A DNA stretch of 23,112 bases, taken from the NCBI GenBank assembly GCA_042573625.1, contig JBHPCZ010000048.1, positions 1 through 23,112 of the forward strand, in the 5' to 3' direction. This document shows, piece by piece, positions 7,172 to 14,996 of the stretch (its first letter is position 1; each line of letters begins with the position of its first letter). This DNA comes from JBHPCZ01 sp042573625. GTDB taxonomy: Bacteria > Desulfobacterota > Desulfobacteria > Desulfobacterales > UBA11574. The position numbers were made by a program, and so were the translations under genes. The notes below the pieces were generated by a model. The model saw only the letters and a list, made by a program, of their open reading frames with translations, ran no database searches and was not told where the DNA came from.

Positions 7172-7263
7172 GCAAAAAGCATCCTTTTGTCAGAGGATGG
7201 ATTTGTCCGGATTATCTCACGATAAATTTATAAATAATTCAGATTTTATTGAGGGGATAAAAA

Positions 7264-7521
7264 GTGGAAAACAAATTAAATAATTTGTTTCAAAGGTTTA
7301 GAAAGAAAGGGTTCCTGCCCATTGAAATCCCTGATCTTGTCAAGGATGCTTTATCTCTCATGGAAAACGGCCGGTATTTGACAATAGGTGCCATTGACCA
7401 GGAACTGGAGGACCTGGGTTGGGGTATCAATGTCATGGATTTCGCAACGTTTGAATTGATAACCACTCTGGTTGAAACGTCCGGCATTTATGATGTCGAG
7501 AGACATATCCGTTACGGGTAG
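7264..7521 (+). CDS. Small hypothetical protein (85 aa) in the CooS cluster
   Basis: I do not recognise this protein. It starts with GTG, preceded by GAGGGG at six-base spacing. It has no cysteines or membrane segment and appears mainly alpha-helical, with a central GRYLTIGAIDQELEDLGWG segment that could be a winged-helix-like or protein-contact region. It lies between two NifX-like genes, and the spacing (110 bp before, 68 bp after) fits one transcript, so a role tied to that module is plausible but unproven. Confidence 0.72.
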   Translation: MENKLNNLFQRFRKKGFLPIEIPDLVKDALSLMENGRYLTIGAIDQELEDLGWGINVMDFATFELITTLVETSGIYDVERHIRYG

Positions 7522-7589
7522 CTGCTTCAAGTCTTTGATGAAAAATTGGATGAACGTTTTAGAAAAATTAGAAAATAAGGCGAGGTATC

Positions 7590-7979
7590 ATGAGGATAGC
7601 CCTTTCAATCTGGGGGGATAAAATTTCTCCTGTACTGGATACAGCCGGGAAGCTGTTGGTAGTGGATAACGAGAATCAAAGAGAGTCCCGTTTCGAAGCA
7701 TACTTGCCTGAAAAAGACATATCACGGCGATGCGCCTTTATCCGCGGACTGGATATAGACGTGTTGATTTGTGGCGCTGTTTCACGCCACCTTACAAAGA
7801 TACTCATGGCATCCGGTATTGAAATTGTGTCGGGAATATCAGGTCATGCAGAGGATGTTTTAAAAGCGCATCTTCAGGGTGATTTAGCTCAACCCAAATT
7901 TTTAATGCCGGGTTGGGAACGCGACAATATGTTGGAAAGAAATACCGCTTTAGCGTTAAAAAGCCCAAAAAGAGAGTAA
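7590..7979 (+). CDS. NifX-like (MTH1175-type) protein 3
   Basis: The 129-residue protein has the same small alpha/beta domain as its neighbours: MRIALSIWGDKISPVLDTAGKLLVVD at the start, and the core LDIDVLICGAVSRHLTKILMASGIEIVSG. It lacks the IDPRFGR motif of proteins 2 and 4, so it is a divergent member. A C-terminal extension of about 30 residues (from PKFLMPGWER) is unlike the others. A GGCGAGG ribosome site precedes the ATG. The stop codon is 21 bp from the CooS start, the tightest spacing to the enzyme gene, which suggests a direct role in CooS maturation or cluster supply. Confidence 0.8.
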   Translation: MRIALSIWGDKISPVLDTAGKLLVVDNENQRESRFEAYLPEKDISRRCAFIRGLDIDVLICGAVSRHLTKILMASGIEIVSGISGHAEDVLKAHLQGDLAQPKFLMPGWERDNMLERNTALALKSPKRE

Positions 7980-8000
7980 CCTCAATACAAGGAGGGAAAA

Positions 8001-10028
8001 ATGACAGAAGAAAAGGAAGCCAGGACAGCGAAACCGAAAAAAGTTGCGGATCCCGGGATGGTTTCCATTGATCCCGCGACCCAGGAAATGCTGAAACGCG
8101 CACAAGAGCTCGGTATTGATACGGTTTTTGACAGAGCTGCAACCATGAAACCGTGTAATATCGGAGTTCAGGGAACCTGTTGTAAAAACTGTGCCATGGG
8201 GCCATGCCGTCTTCCCCTGCCAAGAGCGGGTATTGAAGGCGAGGATACTCGAAAAGGCCTGTGCGGTGCTACGGCCAATACCATCGCAGCCCGCAATTTT
8301 GCCAGGATGGTCGCATCCGGTGCGTCAGCCCATTCGGATCACGGGCGCTGTGTGGCCGAAGTCTTTATGTCCGCAGCCAGAAAGGAAACCGATGCATACC
8401 AAATAAAAGATGAACAGAAACTACTATCTATAGCCCCCTATCTGGGTGTTGTCACTACCGTTGAGGTCGACGGTCAAGTGCTGGATCGGGACATTGATGA
8501 AATTGCGCTCGAAGTCGCTGAAAGGGCGTTAAATGAATGGGGCAAGCCCGAAGGGGAACTTCGGTATCTCAAGCGAGCGCCAGAACCGCTTTATGAACGC
8601 TGGAAGAAGCTGGGAGAACTCCCCCGCAATATTGACAGGGAGATCGTAGAGATCATGCATCGCACGCATATCGGGGTTGACCAGGATTACAAGAACCTGG
8701 TCAAACAGTGCACACGTGCAGCCCTGGCAGATGGCTGGGGCGGTTCCATGCTGGCCACCGATCTCCAGGATGTTCTTTTTGGAACGCCCTATCCCCTGCA
8801 GTCAGAGGCCAACCTCGGTATCATGAAGGAGGATCATGTCAACATTATCATCCACGGTCATGAACCGGTCCTTTCCGAGATGATTGTTGTGGCGGCACAA
8901 TCTCAGGAGATGCTCGATTATGCAAAATCAAAAGGCGCCAAAGGGATTCAATTGGGTGGTATCTGCTGTACGTCCAATGAGATGCTGCAACGTCATGGCG
9001 TACCCGCTGCGGGCACCTTCCTGCAGCAGGAGCTTCCCATCATTACCGGGGCCTGCGACGCCATGGTGGTCGATATTCAATGTATATTTCAGAACCTTGC
9101 CAATGTGGCCAAATGCTTCCATACCAAGCTGATTACCACCCACCCTATTGCCAAAATGGAACAGGAAAATGTTCTTCACATCGAGTTTGATGAACATTAT
9201 GCCATGGAAGATGCCCGGCGTATCGTCAAAATCGCTATCGACAATTTCGAGAACCGGAGCACGGAGATCATGATACCGAAGTACAAGGCCACCCAGATTG
9301 CCGGTTTTGGTGTTGAATCGATCAAGTACCATTTGGGCGGAATGTTTCGGGGGTCGTACTATACCTTGAATGACAATATTATTAACGGTCGAATCAGAGG
9401 TATCGCCGGCGTGGTCGGTTGCAACAACGCCAGGACAAAACACAATGAAGGCCATATTACGGTTGTCAAAGAGTTGATCAAAAACGATGTCATTGTCCTG
9501 ACCACCGGCTGCAACGGTATTGCCTGTGCCATGGAAGGATTGCTGACACCTGAAACCGCCCAGGTCTTCTGCGGGTCGGGGCTTGCCGAGGTGTGTGAGG
9601 TCGTTGGTATACCTCCGGTGTTGCATCTGGGTTCCTGCGTTGACAACAGCCGGATTCTTTTAGCGGCCACTGAGGTCGTCAAGGCCGGCGGACTCGGTAA
9701 TGATATCCGTGACCTGCCTGCGGCCGGAAGCGCACCCGAATGGATGAGCGAAAAGGCCATCAGCATCGGGCATTACTTCGTCACTTCCGGTGTTTATACG
9801 GTTTTCGGTGTCCACATGCCCTTAGACGGCGCACCGGTCTTCAGGGATTATCTTTATAAAGAGCTGGAAAAGATCTACGGCGGCATGTGGGATTGTGAAC
9901 CGGATCCGATCAAGCACGCACAGAAAATGATCGCCCATATCGATAAAAAACGAAAGGAACTCGGGATCGATAAAGCACGGGAGCGGGTCCTGATGGATAT
10001 GGCTGATCGCCAAGCACTTGAAGCCTAA
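8001..10028 (+). CDS. cooS: Anaerobic nickel carbon monoxide dehydrogenase, catalytic subunit
   Basis: This 675-residue enzyme interconverts CO and CO2 (CO + H2O to CO2, 2 H+ and 2 e-) at a Ni-Fe-S C-cluster. The N-terminal cysteine set is complete: C52 and C60 fit the intersubunit D-cluster, and C61, C64, C69 and C88 the B-cluster. By comparison with characterised CooS enzymes, the C-cluster ligands are H287 (HGHEP), C323 (GGICC), C361, C474 (GCNN), C504 (TGC) and C546 (GSCVDNSR), all present. The length is somewhat above the ~630-640 residues of well-known CooS proteins, mostly from an N-terminal extension of about 13 residues and a longer loop between C69 and C88. AAGGAGG precedes the ATG. 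No acetyl-CoA synthase, CooF or CooC gene is adjacent. The enzyme is soluble. Confidence 0.97.
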   Translation: MTEEKEARTAKPKKVADPGMVSIDPATQEMLKRAQELGIDTVFDRAATMKPCNIGVQGTCCKNCAMGPCRLPLPRAGIEGEDTRKGLCGATANTIAARNFARMVASGASAHSDHGRCVAEVFMSAARKETDAYQIKDEQKLLSIAPYLGVVTTVEVDGQVLDRDIDEIALEVAERALNEWGKPEGELRYLKRAPEPLYERWKKLGELPRNIDREIVEIMHRTHIGVDQDYKNLVKQCTRAALADGWGGSMLATDLQDVLFGTPYPLQSEANLGIMKEDHVNIIIHGHEPVLSEMIVVAAQSQEMLDYAKSKGAKGIQLGGICCTSNEMLQRHGVPAAGTFLQQELPIITGACDAMVVDIQCIFQNLANVAKCFHTKLITTHPIAKMEQENVLHIEFDEHYAMEDARRIVKIAIDNFENRSTEIMIPKYKATQIAGFGVESIKYHLGGMFRGSYYTLNDNIINGRIRGIAGVVGCNNARTKHNEGHITVVKELIKNDVIVLTTGCNGIACAMEGLLTPETAQVFCGSGLAEVCEVVGIPPVLHLGSCVDNSRILLAATEVVKAGGLGNDIRDLPAAGSAPEWMSEKAISIGHYFVTSGVYTVFGVHMPLDGAPVFRDYLYKELEKIYGGMWDCEPDPIKHAQKMIAHIDKKRKELGIDKARERVLMDMADRQALEA

Positions 10029-10081
10029 ATGATGTTTTGACATTTGTGAATTTAGAAACGGATCAGATGAAGGAGGTTAAG

Positions 10082-10426
10082 GTGGATAAAGTTGCGATTG
10101 TCGGTTGCGGTGCTTATATGGACAGCGGTTACGGATGTGCGGGTGAATGGCGCTGTCTCAAAGCAGCAGCCCTTAACGAAGGTAACTTTGAAAACCCATC
10201 ACAGGTGATTGCTTTTGTTAAATGTGAATGCCCGGGGCGATCTCTTGCCGCGAATACAGGGTTGGCGTTTAAAATGGCGGAGATGAAACCTGACGTGATT
10301 TATCTCAGTTCCTGTTTGGCCAATGCAAAACCGGGGTGTCCATACAGCGATCCACAGGAGATGGCTCAAATTCTTGAAAATAAAACCGGGGTACGGGTCG
10401 TTTCAGGGACACACGATTATATTTAA
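10082..10426 (+). CDS. CGGC-domain-like protein
   Basis: The 114-residue product starts with a beta strand and cysteine motif (VDKVAIVGCGAY), then GYGCAGEWRC, and has CECPGR, which matches the CGGCPGR motif naming the CGGC family except for one residue. A later SSCLANAKPGCPY adds two cysteines. The family has no firm function; metal or Fe-S binding is often suspected. The frame opens at 10037, but the GTG at 10082 sits five bases after a strong AAGGAGG, so I use it. Fifty-three bp after cooS on the same strand, it is probably co-transcribed and may be part of CooS maturation or electron transfer. Confidence 0.78.
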   Translation: MDKVAIVGCGAYMDSGYGCAGEWRCLKAAALNEGNFENPSQVIAFVKCECPGRSLAANTGLAFKMAEMKPDVIYLSSCLANAKPGCPYSDPQEMAQILENKTGVRVVSGTHDYI

Positions 10427-10482
10427 TTTTAACCATAAGTTGACCGCCTCACCTCACGCTCCTCATTTTCCCCCCCACCACC

Positions 10483-10516
10483 ATATAGGGGACTGACCGA
10501 GGTTAGTCCCCTATAT
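10483..10516. repeat. Strong hairpin between the CGGC gene and NifX-like protein 4
   Basis: ATATAGGGGACT (10483-10494) pairs perfectly with AGTCCCCTATAT (10505-10516), and the loop allows three more pairs. There is no U-tract after it, so it is not a classic rho-independent terminator. In the 244-bp gap (10427-10670) it is the only strong structure. It could attenuate, stabilise the upstream cooS message or mark a processing site. Confidence 0.65.
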
Positions 10517-10670
10517 CCTATCAGGGGGAGAGCGGGCGGGAAGGACAAAGTGATGACGTGTCGTTTCTTCAATAAAATATTCGAAAAACACTGAGACAGA
10601 AATGGTCCGGTATCCAAATTAAAATGATATTTGGCCTGCTGCGGAAATCAACAACCCGGAGAGAATATAA

Positions 10671-11036
10671 ATGCCCCAAATTGCAATTACCTCTAAAGGA
10701 CAGGATTTGTCATCGGATATCGACCCACGTTTTGGGAGAGCTGCGTATTTCATTCTGGTCAACCCCGATACCATGGACTGGGAAGTGTTGGAAAACAAGC
10801 AAAATCTCAATCTCCCCCAGGGCGCAGGCATACAGGCCGGCAAAACCGTCGTCGAGAGCAAAGCAAATGTCTTGATTACAGGAAATTGCGGTCCTAAAGC
10901 GTTTAAGGTTTTACACAGCGCCGGCATCCGTATCGCCATTGGCGCAAAGGGGCGGATCAAAGATGCTGTTGTACAATTTAAAAATGGAGAACTGGAATAT
11001 GCAAAGGCGGCAAATGTCGAAGGGCATTGGATGTAG
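10671..11036 (+). CDS. NifX-like (MTH1175-type) protein 4
   Basis: The 121-residue protein is a close relative of NifX-like protein 2 without the Gly-Met tail. It shares SSDIDPRFGRAAYFI, the QGAGIQAGKTVVESKANVLITGNCGPKA core and the terminal helix, and ends in NVEGHWM. The cysteine of IDPRFGRC in protein 2 is alanine here. Family members carry or donate metal clusters. The ribosome site is GGAGAG before the ATG. It follows the strong hairpin and may begin a second transcription unit leading into the ATPase genes. Confidence 0.87.
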   Translation: MPQIAITSKGQDLSSDIDPRFGRAAYFILVNPDTMDWEVLENKQNLNLPQGAGIQAGKTVVESKANVLITGNCGPKAFKVLHSAGIRIAIGAKGRIKDAVVQFKNGELEYAKAANVEGHWM

Positions 11037-11192
11037 TTCGCAAGGTGAAAAGCGCGCGGCGCATGGAGCATAGCGCTTAGCGTTTGGTAAAGGAGGTGTA
11101 GGGAGAAAATTACCGTATTTGGCAGTTTAGTCTTCGATGAGATTACGGAAGGAAATTTATTCAAACTACGATGACGGAGGGAAAAGGGCAGA

Positions 11193-12035
11193 ATGGCACA
11201 AATTCACGAGAGTATCGATGCTGCACAAAAACCAAGGCATACGGAATCGGATCAGGATGCATCGGTGAACGAATCTTTGAACAAAATTAAGCAGAAGTTT
11301 CTTGTTATGAGTGGCAAAGGAGGTGTCGGAAAGACCAGCGTATCCGTCAACCTTGCCTTGGCCCTTGCCAACAAAGGGTTTAAGGTCGGCATCATGGACG
11401 TCGATATTCACGGCCCCGACGTACCGAGAATGCTGGGAATTGAGGGAATGCTGTCTGTCAACAGCAATCGCAAACTTGAACCCAAGCGCTATTCGAAAAA
11501 TTTGAGTGCTGTTTCCATTGAATCCCTCACCCAAAGCAGGGATGACGCCATTATATGGCGGGGTCCCATGAAGTATTCGGCGATCAAGCAGTTTATCGGT
11601 GACGTGGAATGGGGAAACCTCGATTATTTGATCATCGATTCTCCGCCCGGAACCGGTGATGAACCCTTGACCATTGCCCAGACCATTTCCGACGCCAAAG
11701 CGATTATCGTTACCACACCCCAGGAAGTCTCTCTGGCAGATGTGAGGAAATCGATCAGCTTTTGCAAAACCCTGAAAATGAAAATATTCGGACTTATTGA
11801 GAACATGAGCGGTTTTACATGCCCCCACTGCGATGAAATTGTTGATCTTTTCGGATCAGGCGGCGGTGAAAAAACAGCCCATACATCCGGCATCACATTT
11901 CTTGGAAAGATTCCGTTCGACCCGCAAATGGTTTCCTGTGGTGATAAAGGTATCTCTTTCCAGGAACAGCATAAAAATTCACCGGTCACCAAAGCATTTG
12001 CAGATACCACTGATATGATGACGAAAAACATCTAA
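11193..12035 (+). CDS. Mrp/NBP35-family P-loop ATPase (iron-sulfur cluster carrier)
   Basis: The 280-residue protein is a SIMIBI-class ATPase of the Mrp/ApbC/NBP35 type. The deviant Walker A SGKGGVGKTS is at about residues 40-49, the DVDIHGPDVPRMLG switch at about 69-82, and DSPPGTGDEP at about 149-157. The conserved CPHC pair (C210 and C213) is the bridging Fe-S site that in this family binds a [4Fe-4S] cluster between two subunits. An N-terminal extension of about 35 residues lacks the usual MIP18 domain. The ATG is preceded by GGAGG at about 14 bases and a closer AAAGGGC. It acts in the cytoplasm and is a candidate for delivering clusters to CooS. Confidence 0.93.
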   Translation: MAQIHESIDAAQKPRHTESDQDASVNESLNKIKQKFLVMSGKGGVGKTSVSVNLALALANKGFKVGIMDVDIHGPDVPRMLGIEGMLSVNSNRKLEPKRYSKNLSAVSIESLTQSRDDAIIWRGPMKYSAIKQFIGDVEWGNLDYLIIDSPPGTGDEPLTIAQTISDAKAIIVTTPQEVSLADVRKSISFCKTLKMKIFGLIENMSGFTCPHCDEIVDLFGSGGGEKTAHTSGITFLGKIPFDPQMVSCGDKGISFQEQHKNSPVTKAFADTTDMMTKNI

Positions 12036-12041
12036 TTCTCT

Positions 12042-12071
12042 TTTATGCCGCAGATAACTGCGTTGCATAAA
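12042..12071 (+). repeat. Intercistronic hairpin between the Mrp-like and FmdB-like genes
   Basis: TTTATGC and CGCAG (12042-12053) pair with CTGCG and GCATAAA (12058-12071), with a TT bulge and a four-base ATAA loop. It begins seven bases after the Mrp-like stop and ends before the GGAGG of the next gene. A processing or mRNA-stability role is plausible; it has no U-tract. Confidence 0.5.
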
Positions 12072-12090
12072 GAGGTAACGGAGGACAATC

Positions 12091-12345
12091 ATGCCCCTTT
12101 TCGATTTTCTGTGCAGAGACTGCGGAAAGTTCAATGAAATTCTGATTTCCGGTTCAGGTGATGTGCCGACATGCAAAAGCTGCGGAAGTCATCGCCTGCA
12201 AAAACTCATTTCAGCACACTCCTCTCTGTCCGGGCCCAATCGAAACCGAATGCCCGGTACCGGAGATACGGCGTGCTGTGGGTCTGCTCCCACCCAGGCT
12301 GACTGCGCCGGGCCGGGAAGCTGCTGCGGGAAGCATCCGATGTAA
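12091..12345 (+). CDS. FmdB-like zinc-ribbon protein
   Basis: The 84-residue protein starts with MPLFDFLCRDCGKFNEILI, the FmdB/CxxC_CXXC_SSSS pattern, with the second CxxC in TCKSCGS about 20 residues on. Together these form a zinc ribbon. The C-terminal 30 residues add five cysteines (ACC, DC, SCC) that could bind another metal. FmdB-type proteins are usually called regulatory, but their function is not established. GGAGG precedes the ATG by seven bases. The gap to the next ATPase gene is only 37 bp, which fits one transcript. Confidence 0.85.
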   Translation: MPLFDFLCRDCGKFNEILISGSGDVPTCKSCGSHRLQKLISAHSSLSGPNRNRMPGTGDTACCGSAPTQADCAGPGSCCGKHPM

Positions 12346-12382
12346 GTACAATCACTTTGCAGTTTGATATGGAGTTTTCAAA

Positions 12383-13219
12383 ATGATTATCAGTGTGGCC
12401 AGCGGAAAGGGCGGGACCGGAAAAACAACGGTGGCGACCAACCTCGCGGTGTCGATAGGTTCCGGCGTACAGTTACTGGACTGTGATGTCGAGGAACCCA
12501 ACGCCCATCTTTTTATTCATCCGGTATTTGAAAAAACCGAATTCGTCACCACTCCCGTTCCTGAGGTGGATGAAAATAAATGTAACCGCTGCGGGAAATG
12601 CGATGAGATATGTCAATTCAAGGCAATTGCGGTGATTGGTGATATAGTAATGTCTTTCCCTGAACTCTGCCACAGTTGCGGTGGCTGCATGGCCGTCTGC
12701 CCGGAGGATGCGATTACATGGATGGGCCGCGAACTGGGCGTTATTCAAAAGGGTTCTCGCAATGGATTGGAGTTCATCCACGGGAAATTGCGAGTGGGTG
12801 AGGCCATGTCCCCGCCCTTGATCAAAAAGGTTCGCGCCCATTCACGCCCTGACACGTTTACCATTATCGATGCGCCGCCAGGCACGTCGTGCCCGGTGAT
12901 CGCCGCTATGAAAGGTACGGACTTCGTACTTCTGGTTACCGAACCCACACCCTTTGGTCTGCATGATCTGAAACTGGCTGTCGGGGCTGTCAGAATTCTC
13001 GACATTCCGGCAGGACTGGTCATCAACCGGTCGGATATTGGGGATCAAAACGTCACGGCGTATGCAAACCGTGAAAACCTGCCGATTCTGATGGAAATAC
13101 CCTTTGATCGCCGGATTGCGGAGGCGTATTCCAGAGGAGAGATGATCGTCGACGCGATACCTGAATTTAAAGAAAAATTTTATGCATTATATGAAAACAT
13201 TATTAGCCTGTTAGAATAG
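12383..13219 (+). CDS. MinD-type ATPase with inserted 2[4Fe-4S] ferredoxin domain (1)
   Basis: The 278-residue protein joins a MinD-like P-loop ATPase and a ferredoxin insert. Walker A SGKGGTGKTT is at residues 7-16. The insert has two complete CxxCxxCxxxC motifs: C67, C70, C73, C77 and C96, C99, C102, C106. The ATPase resumes with IDAPPGTSCPV. Such proteins are widespread in anaerobes beside NifX/MTH1175 genes and are thought to couple ATP hydrolysis to Fe-S cluster or electron handling; the precise function is not known. The ribosome site is GGAG with eight-base spacing. It is a tandem partner of the next gene. Confidence 0.94.
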   Translation: MIISVASGKGGTGKTTVATNLAVSIGSGVQLLDCDVEEPNAHLFIHPVFEKTEFVTTPVPEVDENKCNRCGKCDEICQFKAIAVIGDIVMSFPELCHSCGGCMAVCPEDAITWMGRELGVIQKGSRNGLEFIHGKLRVGEAMSPPLIKKVRAHSRPDTFTIIDAPPGTSCPVIAAMKGTDFVLLVTEPTPFGLHDLKLAVGAVRILDIPAGLVINRSDIGDQNVTAYANRENLPILMEIPFDRRIAEAYSRGEMIVDAIPEFKEKFYALYENIISLLE

Positions 13220-13237
13220 AAATTTCTTATTTAAGTA

Positions 13238-13252
13238 CCGCTCTAAAAGCGG
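13238..13252 (+). repeat. Small hairpin upstream of the second MinD-type gene
   Basis: CCGCT pairs with AGCGG around a CTAAA loop, with extra GT/AC pairing outside a mismatch. It lies just before the larger start-site hairpin (13261-13283). Confidence 0.4.
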
Positions 13253-13260
13253 GACGTCAC

Positions 13261-13283
13261 ATAAAATCGTGGAGCGATTTTAT
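13261..13283 (+). promoter_or_regulatory. Hairpin holding the Shine-Dalgarno in its loop
   Basis: ATAAAATCG (13261-13269) and CGATTTTAT (13275-13283) are perfectly complementary, and the five-base loop is TGGAG, the only ribosome site for the ATG at 13286. The start codon is two bases after the stem. Such geometry could tune translation by stem stability or by a bound protein. Confidence 0.6.
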
Positions 13284-13285
13284 TA

Positions 13286-14158
13286 ATGAAAGAGTTGGTG
13301 ATCATCAGCGGCAAAGGCGGAACCGGGAAAACCTGTTTAACGGCCGCATTTTCGTCTTTGGCCGGGAAAAAGGTGCTGTGTGATGCGGATGTGGATGCAT
13401 CGGATCTTCACCTGATCACAAACCCTGATTTAAAAGAAAAGTATGATTTTCAAAGCGGCCACACCGCCGTCATTCAACGAGATAAATGCTCGGAGTGCGG
13501 TTTGTGCCGGGATTTGTGCCAGTGGAATGCCATCAGTGATGGTTTTGAAGTGGATTCCCTGGAGTGCGAGGGTTGCGGTGTCTGTGTTTACTTTTGTCCT
13601 GAAAAAGCCGTCGATTTTCCGGTGAACACCTGTGGGGAATGGTTTATATCAGAGACGCGCTTCGGCCCCATGGTTCACGCAAGACTCGGCATTGCCGAAG
13701 AGAATTCCGGGAGGCTGGTATCCCTGGTTCGCCAGGAAGCCCGGAAGCTTGCTGAAAAAGAGAGTCTTGATCTCATTATCACCGACGGTCCGCCGGGCAT
13801 TGGCTGCCCGGTGATTGCCGCTGTCGGCGGCGCCAGTGCGGTGCTTATCGTTGCGGAGCCAACGATATCAGGGCATCACGATATGGAACGTGTTGTCCAA
13901 CTGGCCGCCCACTTCAATGTGCCGGTCATGGTCTGTGTCAACAAGCATGATCTCAATTCGGATCTCACCCGAAGGATTGAAAGAGATGCCGGAGAAAACG
14001 GATTGACCTGGCTCGGGAAGATTCCTTTTGATCCGATTTTCACCAGAGCCATGGTTCAGGCCCAAACCCTCTTCGAATACAATGGGAATTCAGCTACTGG
14101 AAGAGCCGTCAGAGAAATATGGAGGCGGGTGTCACAGAAACTCGAGCTGAAAAAGTGA
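13286..14158 (+). CDS. MinD-type ATPase with inserted 2[4Fe-4S] ferredoxin domain (2)
   Basis: The 290-residue protein is a paralogue of the preceding gene. Walker A SGKGGTGKTC is at residues 8-17. The ferredoxin cysteines are C68, C71, C74, C78 and C94, C97, C100, C104. The ATPase core continues with DGPPGIGCPV. Compared with its partner the segment after the ferredoxin is longer (FPVNTCGEWFISETRFGP). Paired genes of this kind suggest a heterodimer; that is inference. Translation may be limited by the hairpin enclosing the ribosome site just upstream. Soluble. Confidence 0.94.
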   Translation: MKELVIISGKGGTGKTCLTAAFSSLAGKKVLCDADVDASDLHLITNPDLKEKYDFQSGHTAVIQRDKCSECGLCRDLCQWNAISDGFEVDSLECEGCGVCVYFCPEKAVDFPVNTCGEWFISETRFGPMVHARLGIAEENSGRLVSLVRQEARKLAEKESLDLIITDGPPGIGCPVIAAVGGASAVLIVAEPTISGHHDMERVVQLAAHFNVPVMVCVNKHDLNSDLTRRIERDAGENGLTWLGKIPFDPIFTRAMVQAQTLFEYNGNSATGRAVREIWRRVSQKLELKK

Positions 14159-14235
14159 GTGCATTTTCCGTTCAGGATGTTGATCAAAAGCATGAAAAAC
14201 TTGAGGTGAAAAACGCGACGAGAGGGGGTGTTCAA

Positions 14236-14937
14236 ATGGAGCAAGATACCATTCATAATCCGCCAAACCGCGTCACGGACCTTATCGCATTGAAGGAGAA
14301 GGGGCTGGCAGTCACCTGCCGGACCTCTTTTAGAATCCTGCCGGTCGATTTTTTTCACCGAAAAAATCCGTTTCAAGCCTATATATTTCTCTGCCATTAT
14401 ACCGGTGTTGTTGACGAAAAAGAATACTGCTTCAGAAAATGCTATGCCCGCGGTTGCCCGCACAACCTTTGCCCTCATGTTTCACAGGCCGTGATGATTG
14501 CCAATCGATATCTGCAAAGAGATTATTACCGGCTGGAAGCGGGGGGTATAGAGATCGAGAAGAGACTTTTTACACTTGAAGATATGATCGTCAAATTTAA
14601 TGGCTATCAGGGGGAACACGGGCCGATTCTAACCATTCACGATTATATCAATATTGCCAAAGAAGGAAATGAAGTTTCAGTAAATGTTGACTTGGAATAT
14701 GTTCCAGCGGCCGAGCATTTTGCAAATCATAAAAAACAGCAGATATTCCTGATGGTTGATTTTACGATAACATGCTTCGAGAAAGCGCACCATTATGAAC
14801 GTTGTCTTGCCTGTTATCCGGCTGAAAAAGAAAAGAAAGAAAAACAGCAGAAGGCTCAAATCGCCAACGACCGGTTGAAGATTCTATATGCAGAATTCGA
14901 TGAAGTTTCGATTAAATGCAACAAGAAATTCTTTTAG
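14236..14937 (+). CDS. Cysteine-rich protein of unknown function
   Basis: I do not recognise this 233-residue protein. Its N-terminal half has a C-x3-C-x4-C-x4-C block (C65, C69, C74, C79 in CFRKCYARGCPHNLC) plus C28 and C53, enough for an Fe-S or zinc site. The middle is beta-rich (LTIHDYINIAKEGNEVSVNVDLEYV), and a further FEKAHHYERCLACYP adds a CxxC with nearby His. A Lys/Glu-rich helix is near the end. The frame is open from 14119, overlapping the preceding gene, but the ATG at 14236 has a GAGGGGGTG ribosome site, so I start there. Its place between the MinD-type ATPases and an IscU-like scaffold suggests metal-cluster work. Confidence 0.8.
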   Translation: MEQDTIHNPPNRVTDLIALKEKGLAVTCRTSFRILPVDFFHRKNPFQAYIFLCHYTGVVDEKEYCFRKCYARGCPHNLCPHVSQAVMIANRYLQRDYYRLEAGGIEIEKRLFTLEDMIVKFNGYQGEHGPILTIHDYINIAKEGNEVSVNVDLEYVPAAEHFANHKKQQIFLMVDFTITCFEKAHHYERCLACYPAEKEKKEKQQKAQIANDRLKILYAEFDEVSIKCNKKFF

Positions 14938-14996
14938 TAATATGGAATCGAATGTTAGAAATTTAAAATTTATTTATAAACGGTGAAAAGGTAAAA

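Noticed and set aside
6805..7182. 125-residue minus-strand frame rich in Pro, Met and Leu
   Set aside because: It is the antisense of the Gly-Met repeat tail; the composition comes from the repeat and there is no ribosome site.
8928..9626. 232-codon minus-strand frame within cooS
   Set aside because: Shadow of a strongly conserved gene on the other strand; no family pattern.
6283..11036. Nitrogenase cofactor (nif) cluster
   Set aside because: NifX-like domains are present, but no nifH, nifD, nifK, nifE, nifN or the radical-SAM part of nifB is in the window; the same domain is common outside nitrogen fixation.
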